The notes under the pieces: generated by a model | The model's input: only the letters and a program-made list of their open reading frames with translations | Told to the model about the DNA's origin: nothing | Databases searched by the model: none | Part shown: in pieces, positions 6,734 to 10,672 of the stretch | How the letters are laid out: each line of letters begins with the position of its first letter | Position numbering within the stretch: position 1 is the stretch's first letter | NCBI GenBank assembly: GCA_050743625.1 | Contig: JBOGED010000502.1 | Span: forward strand, 1 to 10,672 | Origin: JBOGED01 sp050743625 | Lineage (GTDB): Bacteria > Actinomycetota > Nitriliruptoria > Euzebyales > Egibacteraceae | DNA length: 10,672 nt | Direction: 5' to 3' | Made by a program: the position numbers and the translations under genes

Positions 6734-7279
6734 CTACGCCTCGACCGTCGCCCCGAGGATCCCGCGGAGGTGGGCGAGGCTGGACGCCTGCGCCTCGTCG
6801 CCCGGGTGTCCCGGCGCGTCGAAGGTGGCCGTGGCGGTTGCGGCGACCGTCACGGCGATGTCCCGATTGCGAAGGTCCGCTGTCGTGTGGAGGACGCAGA
6901 TATCGGTACAGACTCCGCAGATACGGATACGGCCAATGCCGTGGCGGTGCAGCAAACCCTCCAGCTCGGTCTCGAACATCGCCGAGTACCGGCGTTTCAC
7001 GACCTTGTGCACCCGCTCGTGGACGAGGTATGGCTCCAGCTCGCCGACCAGGTCCGCCTCGGCGGTCCCTCGCAGGCAGTGGACCGGGAAGATCTCGAAC
7101 TCGCGGTCGCCTACCTCGTGCGTGTCGGCCGTGAAGATCACGTGCTCGCCCCGCTCGAGCGCCGCCTCGACCTCCGCGATCACCGCCGGTAGCACGGCGA
7201 GGCAGCGGTCGCTGGCCAGCGCGCCCTCGCGGAGGAACCCGTTCTGCATGTCGACGACGATCAGGGCCTTCGCTGCCAT
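6734..7279 (-). CDS. Isochorismatase-family cysteine hydrolase (possibly nicotinamidase)
   Basis: This cytosolic hydrolase of 181 residues belongs to the family containing nicotinamidases and isochorismatases. The predicted catalytic triad is Asp10 (LIVVDMQNGF), Lys95 (KRRYSA) and Cys128 (GVCTDICVLHT). Asp52 and His54 in TADTHE, followed by FPVHC, resemble the metal- and substrate-binding region of nicotinamidases. The full DxHxxxH nicotinamidase signature is not obvious, so the substrate is left open. ATG 7279 is 4 bases after the YbjN stop and begins the core strand directly. GTG 7297 would add six residues and overlap the upstream gene. Neither start has a clear Shine-Dalgarno sequence. 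The gene sits inside the mshA cluster, so its role may be in NAD salvage or amide release, but that is inference. Confidence 0.88.
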   Translation of the reverse strand: MAAKALIVVDMQNGFLREGALASDRCLAVLPAVIAEVEAALERGEHVIFTADTHEVGDREFEIFPVHCLRGTAEADLVGELEPYLVHERVHKVVKRRYSAMFETELEGLLHRHGIGRIRICGVCTDICVLHTTADLRNRDIAVTVAATATATFDAPGHPGDEAQASSLAHLRGILGATVEA

Positions 7280-7283
7280 GACG

Positions 7284-7772
7284 TTACTGTAAGTCACGGG
7301 TGATGGGATTTACAGGCGCGCCGACCCGCCGGCGCCAGTCCTGCTCCCGATCGATGTAGGAGGCGAAGCCGATCCGCAGGGCGGCGTTGAACGTCTCGTC
7401 CGCGGTGTACAGGAGGGCGCCGATCAGCCGGTCCAGCTCGTCGGCGGTCACGGCGTGAACCGGCACGACAGCGACGAGGAGCACGTCGCCCGCGTCGCTC
7501 AGGGCGAACCGGAACAGGTAGCTCCGGAGGTTGCGCCGGAGCAGGTAGGCGTAGACGGCACCTGGATTCTCGTCCGGCGCGCGCATGAACAGCGATTCGA
7601 TCACCAACGTGTGGGCACCGAGCAACAGGTGCGCGGGGATCGTGCGCTTCCGCTCACCGCGGAGCGCCACGAACCAACCGCCGTCGCCGACGCGCTCTGC
7701 CTGCAGGTCTGGTTGCGCGTCCAGCCAAGCCTGGATGATCTCCGCTGCCGGAGGCGTTACGCGCCCTGGCAT
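7284..7772 (-). CDS. YbjN-domain protein, partner of mshA
   Basis: This 162-residue protein has a YbjN/type III secretion chaperone-like fold. Recognisable features are the early WLDAQPDLQAERVGDGGWFVAL stretch, LLGAHTLVIESLFMRAPDEN, the AYLLRRNLRSYLFRFAL segment and ALLYTADETFNAALRIGF. As I recall, a homologue sits directly after mshA in mycobacteria and streptomycetes, so the placement supports the call. The biochemical function is unknown. ATG 7772 overlaps the 3' end of mshA by 16 nt without a strong Shine-Dalgarno sequence, suggesting translational coupling. No signal peptide or membrane segment is visible. Confidence 0.85.
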   Translation of the reverse strand: MPGRVTPPAAEIIQAWLDAQPDLQAERVGDGGWFVALRGERKRTIPAHLLLGAHTLVIESLFMRAPDENPGAVYAYLLRRNLRSYLFRFALSDAGDVLLVAVVPVHAVTADELDRLIGALLYTADETFNAALRIGFASYIDREQDWRRRVGAPVNPITRDLQ

Positions 7773-9085
7773 CCGCTGGCCTGTCCGACGCAGGCGGCAC
7801 GGCGGCGGCAGAGCACCCGCCGGTAGACCTGGAGGCTCGCCTCCGCGGTGCGCTCCCAGGTGAAGCGCCCCGCGCGGCGGCGCCCAGCCTCGCTGGCCGC
7901 GGCGCGGGCACGAGCATCGCAGAGGTACGGCAGCAGCGCGGCCGCGTAGGCCGCCGGATCGTGCCCCTCGACGACGACTCCACCCCCGTCATCGCCGATC
8001 ACATGCACGAGCCCACCAACCGCGGCGGCGACGACCGGCGTCCCGCAGGCTTGGGCTTCCAACGCGACGAGCCCGAAGCTCTCGGAGTGACTCGGCACGA
8101 TGACCGCGTCCGCCGCACGGTAGAGGGCGGCCAGCTCGTGCTGAGGGCGCGGGCGAAGCAGCGCGACGCGGTCGGCCACCCCCAGCTCAGCGGCGAGGTG
8201 GCGCAGGCTGGCGGGGTCCGTGCCCTCATGACCGTTGCCGCTCGCTCCGCCCACGATCACGAGGCGGGTCGGGATGCCGTCGTCAGGTACAAGCCGGTCG
8301 AGCGCCGCGAGCGTGCGGATCGCGATGTCGGGTCCCTTAAGCGGCTGGAGGCGCCCGGCGAACAGGACGATGCGACCGCCACCCAGATCCTGCCGCGCGG
8401 CGTGACGGTCGGCGGAGGGCCGGAACACGGACAGGTCGACGCCAGGCGCGACGACATGTACCTGGCCGGGGCGGGATGGGTACCGCTCACGCAGCAGGCT
8501 CGCCTCTAGCGGCGTCGGCGCGATGATCGCGTCCGCGGCGCCGACGATGCGGTCCTCGGCCACGAGCCGCAGGGTCGGCTCCGGCACGTCGCCAGGCGCC
8601 AGCGCCGCGTTCTTCGCGCGGGCCAGCGTGTGGAACGTCTGCACCAAGGGCAGATCCAGCCGCCGGCTGGCCTGCCGACCCACCCAGCCGCTCATCCAGT
8701 AGTGCCCGTGCAGCAGCTCGAGGTCGCGGATGGCGGGGTGCGCGGCGAGGCCGAGGTAGAAGGCACAGAGATGCGAGGCGAGGTCGCCCTTGCGTACCCC
8801 CGGCGGTCCCGCCTCGACATGATGGACCGCAAGCCCGTCGTCCAGCCGCATGGTCGGCGGAAGGTCTCGCCCTGATGCCCGCGTGAAGATGTCGACCGCC
8901 GTCCCGAGCGCCACCAAGCGACGGGCGACCTGCACGAGGTACACGTTCATGCCCCCGCTGTCACCAGTCCCGGGCTGCTCCAAGGGCGACGTATGGACCG
9001 AGAGCAACCCGATCCGCCGTGGCCCGGCACCGGGACCCGCCCGATCGGAGGGACGCTGATCTTCGCATGCTGGAGAAAGCTCCAC
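7757..9085 (-). CDS. mshA: D-inositol-3-phosphate glycosyltransferase (mycothiol synthesis)
   Basis: This GT4, GT-B fold enzyme transfers N-acetylglucosamine from UDP-GlcNAc to 1D-myo-inositol 3-phosphate, the first committed step of mycothiol, the main actinobacterial thiol. It has 442 residues, typical for MshA. The N-terminal signature LLSVHTSPLEQPGTGDSGGMNVY (from residue 27) is characteristic, followed by LLHGHYWMSG (124-133). The donor domain shows FAGRLQPLKGPD (242-253) and an EX7E motif, Glu335 to Glu343, in ESFGLVALE. Start GTG 9085 has AAAGGG (9092-9097) six bases upstream. The first 24 residues are a variable extension. It is the first gene of the compact cluster leading to proline dehydrogenase. 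The hairpin at 9156-9205 separates it from the XRE gene. Confidence 0.96.
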   Translation of the reverse strand: MELSPACEDQRPSDRAGPGAGPRRIGLLSVHTSPLEQPGTGDSGGMNVYLVQVARRLVALGTAVDIFTRASGRDLPPTMRLDDGLAVHHVEAGPPGVRKGDLASHLCAFYLGLAAHPAIRDLELLHGHYWMSGWVGRQASRRLDLPLVQTFHTLARAKNAALAPGDVPEPTLRLVAEDRIVGAADAIIAPTPLEASLLRERYPSRPGQVHVVAPGVDLSVFRPSADRHAARQDLGGGRIVLFAGRLQPLKGPDIAIRTLAALDRLVPDDGIPTRLVIVGGASGNGHEGTDPASLRHLAAELGVADRVALLRPRPQHELAALYRAADAVIVPSHSESFGLVALEAQACGTPVVAAAVGGLVHVIGDDGGGVVVEGHDPAAYAAALLPYLCDARARAAASEAGRRRAGRFTWERTAEASLQVYRRVLCRRRAACVGQASGCQGA

Positions 9086-9091
9086 GCCTAG

Positions 9092-9097
9092 CCCTTT
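9092..9097 (-). promoter_or_regulatory. Ribosome binding site of mshA
   Basis: AAAGGG on the minus strand lies 6 bases before GTG 9085 and supports that start. No promoter hexamers for mshA stood out in 9086-9155. Confidence 0.6.
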
Positions 9098-9155
9098 CGT
9101 ACAGCCCCGAATGCCTGCTCGCGCGGACCAATGCTAGCGGGGCATGACCCCCGTT

Positions 9156-9205
9156 CCCCGAACAGGGATTTCGGGGCGTATCTGCCCCTAAATCTCTGTT
9201 CGGGG
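9156..9205. repeat. Dispersed hairpin element, copy 2
   Basis: This stem is almost continuous. CCCCGAACAGGGATTT (9156-9171) pairs with AAATCTCTGTTCGGGG (9190-9205) through one G-T pair. One mismatch follows, then GGGGC (9173-9177) pairs with GCCCC (9184-9188) around a GTATCT loop. It aligns without gaps to the element at 4508-4555: 34 of 48 positions are identical, and three neighbouring pairs are changed on both sides. The XRE stop codon TAG (9188-9190) lies within it. It stands between the asparaginase/XRE unit and mshA, where a terminator would be expected. Confidence 0.85.
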
Positions 9206-9577
9206 GCTAGAGCCTTCGCGTTCGGCGCGGGTGTGAGCCGTCAGGAGCTGGAACGAGCGGTAGACCTCGATCAGCGCGGCGCGCTGGCGCTCGGTGATCG
9301 TGGGGTCGGAGCGGATCGCGGTCTCGAGGTCGCTGGAGCGCTCCTCGAGGATGCCCGCCTTGATATAAAGTGTCTCCGCGCTGATCCGCAGGGCCCGGGC
9401 GATCGCCTGGAGGATCTCGGCCGACGGTTTGCGCAGGCCGCGCTCGATCTGTGACAGGTACGGGTTCGACACGCCAGCCTGAGCGGCGAGATTGCGGAGC
9501 GAGAGCTGCGCGGTCTTGCGCTGCTCGCGGATGAACGCGCCGAGGTCACGCAATCGGCTTGTACCTGTCGTGGTCAC
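9188..9577 (-). CDS. XRE-family DNA-binding regulator
   Basis: This 129-residue transcription factor has an N-terminal Cro/C1-type helix-turn-helix at about residues 12-71, including LRNLAAQAGVSNPYLSQIE and GLRKPSAEILQAIARAL. A helical tail of about 45 residues follows, with no enzymatic or sensor domain that I recognise. A related small XRE protein lies near mshA in mycobacteria, as I recall. It starts at GTG 9577, with AAGGAG at 9589-9594 (and AGAGGG nearer, spacing 7). It follows the asparaginase gene by 24 bp, so the two probably form one transcript. The last codons (SPRTEI) and the TAG are supplied by the hairpin at 9156-9205, so the extreme C-terminus is not family sequence. Targets are unknown; autoregulation is plausible. 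Confidence 0.9.
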   Translation of the reverse strand: MTTTGTSRLRDLGAFIREQRKTAQLSLRNLAAQAGVSNPYLSQIERGLRKPSAEILQAIARALRISAETLYIKAGILEERSSDLETAIRSDPTITERQRAALIEVYRSFQLLTAHTRAEREGSSPRTEI

Positions 9578-9588
9578 GAGTGGTCCCT

Positions 9589-9594
9589 CTCCTT
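9589..9594 (-). promoter_or_regulatory. Ribosome binding site of the XRE gene
   Basis: AAGGAG lies 11 bases before GTG 9577 and overlaps AGAGGG (9585-9590), which has a better spacing of 7. It sits in the 24-bp gap after the asparaginase stop and supports the GTG start. Confidence 0.65.
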
Positions 9595-9601
9595 TATGTC
9601 T

Positions 9602-10624
9602 TTATGTCGCGAGTTTCGAATCGGCCGGATCGTCGTCGAAGACCGCGCGGACCATCGCGACCACCGACGGCTCGGGCTCGACCGCCCCGTGCGGAACACC
9701 CCCACCGAGCACGGCCGGGCGGAGCAGGCTTCGACGGACCTGGCCGCCGAGCGCTTTGAGCGTGGCCCCCACGACCGGCCCGGTGGCCCGGTGCCGCCCA
9801 TCCTCGATCTTCACCGCCAGCCCCAACGGTCCGTGCCACTCGTGGTAAAAGCCCACGGCGAGCACGGCCTCGGCGCCGACCTTCGCGACGACACGGTGGT
9901 CACCGAGCATCAGTGTCGTATCCGTCCGGCCCGGTCCACCCACCAGGTGAGGCCGGGCGAGCATCGCGTCTCTGACCCGGCGGTACGGCTCGTCGCCTCT
10001 CACCAAGCGCGCGAACGCCGTGGCTAGGCTTCCCAGGGGGAGGATCCACGCGGGCGCGCCACAGCCATCTACACCGGGCCCCCGCAGCTTGGTCGACGTC
10101 GCCTCGGCTAACCGCGCCCGCGCCGCTCGTTGGACGGGAGCGTCGGGGTGCAGATACTCGGCAAGATCCGCACCCGCCGCCTTTGTCGCAAGCAGGAAGC
10201 CCGCGTGCTTGCCGGAGCAGTTGTGAGAGAGCACGGTGGGAGCGCGCTGGTCAAGGAGGGTGGCCAGGTCCCGCGGGAGGACCGCCGGGCAGCGCAGCGC
10301 CTCCTCGTCCAGATCGGCGCGCGCGAGGATCTGCGCCACCTCGACCTGGTGCAGCGTGCTCCCGGTGTGCGAGGCGCAGGCGATCGCGACACCGTCGGAA
10401 TCCAACGTCACTCCTGCGCTGTCCAGCAGGTCGAGGCTTCCCAACGCCTGGAACGGCTTGATCGCCGACCGGGCGTAGACCAGGCATTCGGGGTCGCCCA
10501 GACCGGTCACGACGGCGCCGCTGGCGTCGGTGATGACGAGATGCCCTCGATGTACCGCCTCCACCACCTCGTCACGCACGACCCGAGCGAGCACCGGAGG
10601 CGCCCGACGATCAGGTGAAAGCAT
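9602..10624 (-). CDS. L-asparaginase II family protein (Rhizobium etli type)
   Basis: This 340-residue enzyme is predicted to hydrolyse L-asparagine to aspartate and ammonia; it is unrelated to the E. coli type enzymes. Family motifs are ARSAIKPFQAL (51-61), CASHTG (83-88), SHNCSGKHAG (133-142), GVDGCGAP (184-191) and VKIEDGRHRATG (271-282). By comparison with the R. etli enzyme ReAV, as I recall its structure, two Ser-Lys pairs would be Ser53/Lys56 and Ser85/Lys272. The zinc ligands would be Cys136, Lys139 and Cys188. All are present, so the protein looks catalytically intact. There is no signal peptide, so it should be cytosolic. ATG 10624 has no Shine-Dalgarno sequence but lies 6 bases after a -10-like TAGGTT, suggesting a leaderless mRNA. 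It is followed closely by the XRE regulator. Confidence 0.92.
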   Translation of the reverse strand: MLSPDRRAPPVLARVVRDEVVEAVHRGHLVITDASGAVVTGLGDPECLVYARSAIKPFQALGSLDLLDSAGVTLDSDGVAIACASHTGSTLHQVEVAQILARADLDEEALRCPAVLPRDLATLLDQRAPTVLSHNCSGKHAGFLLATKAAGADLAEYLHPDAPVQRAARARLAEATSTKLRGPGVDGCGAPAWILPLGSLATAFARLVRGDEPYRRVRDAMLARPHLVGGPGRTDTTLMLGDHRVVAKVGAEAVLAVGFYHEWHGPLGLAVKIEDGRHRATGPVVGATLKALGGQVRRSLLRPAVLGGGVPHGAVEPEPSVVAMVRAVFDDDPADSKLAT

Positions 10625-10630
10625 ACGTGC

Positions 10631-10636
10631 AACCTA
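10631..10636 (-). promoter_or_regulatory. Possible -10 box of the asparaginase/XRE unit
   Basis: TAGGTT on the minus strand fits TANNNT and ends 6 bases before ATG 10624, so transcription would begin at or next to the start codon. The best -35 candidate, CTTCGA (10654-10659), with a 17-bp spacer, is poor. It is supported mainly by position and by the absence of a Shine-Dalgarno sequence. Confidence 0.35.
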
Positions 10637-10672
10637 GTGGAGGCTCGGCTCATTCGAAGGGTTGTGTGGCGG

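Noticed and set aside
5657..7192. 511-residue open frame on the plus strand opposite proline dehydrogenase and the hydrolase
   Set aside because: No recognisable motif, low-complexity Gly/Arg/Val composition, and both opposing genes are clearly real.
9106..9143. GCCCCG..CGGGGC inverted arms upstream of mshA
   Set aside because: Only 6-bp arms around a long loop of GC-rich sequence, expected by chance at this base composition.
1..10672. CACACAAC at the left end and its reverse complement near the right end as terminal inverted repeats
   Set aside because: An 8-bp match at arbitrary window edges with ordinary chromosomal genes between; no transposase or target duplication.

Overview
The window reads as chromosomal DNA of a high-GC actinomycete. 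The main taxonomic marker is a clear mshA gene, the first committed glycosyltransferase of mycothiol synthesis, followed by a YbjN-family gene. As I recall it, that is the gene order of mycobacteria and streptomycetes. The genus cannot be named from sequence alone. Coding density is high, no gap exceeds about 225 bases, and I see no rRNA, tRNA, CRISPR array, insertion sequence or prophage gene.

Layout. (1) 35-1924, minus strand: a half-size MDR-type ABC exporter, preceded by a strong MerR/SoxR-type promoter. A 7+7 bp dyad sits in a 19-bp spacer between TTGACC and GATTCT. (2) 2058-4562, plus strand: a Tat-exported PhoD-type phosphatase, then a short-chain dehydrogenase remnant lacking its NAD-binding half, then a 2H phosphoesterase coupled to it by a 4-nt overlap. 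(3) 4563-4769: a small convergent junction with a probable fragment of a SWIM zinc-finger protein gene. (4) 4770-10624, all minus strand. In transcription order it holds an asparaginase II and an XRE regulator (24-bp gap), then mshA, a YbjN gene, an isochorismatase-family cysteine hydrolase and proline dehydrogenase, packed with a 16-nt overlap, a 4-nt gap and no gap. A 224-bp spacer follows, then proC.

How the genes fit together. The mshA cluster joins the first step of mycothiol synthesis to an amidohydrolase-type enzyme and proline catabolism. The proC gene downstream makes proline from the compound that proline dehydrogenase produces. The asparaginase/XRE pair upstream looks like a separate transcription unit closed by a long hairpin.

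Most unusual signals. Two hairpins of one family (4508-4555 and 9156-9205) are equal in length, share 34 of 48 compared positions and show paired changes that keep the stem. A third, unrelated 39-nt hairpin lies at 3580-3618. Each hairpin overlaps the 3' end of a gene and supplies its last codons, and two of the three contain the gene's stop codon. Two of the three adjoin gene remnants. Together with the SoxR-like operator, these are the items most worth a second look. I did not find a clearly new multi-gene system.
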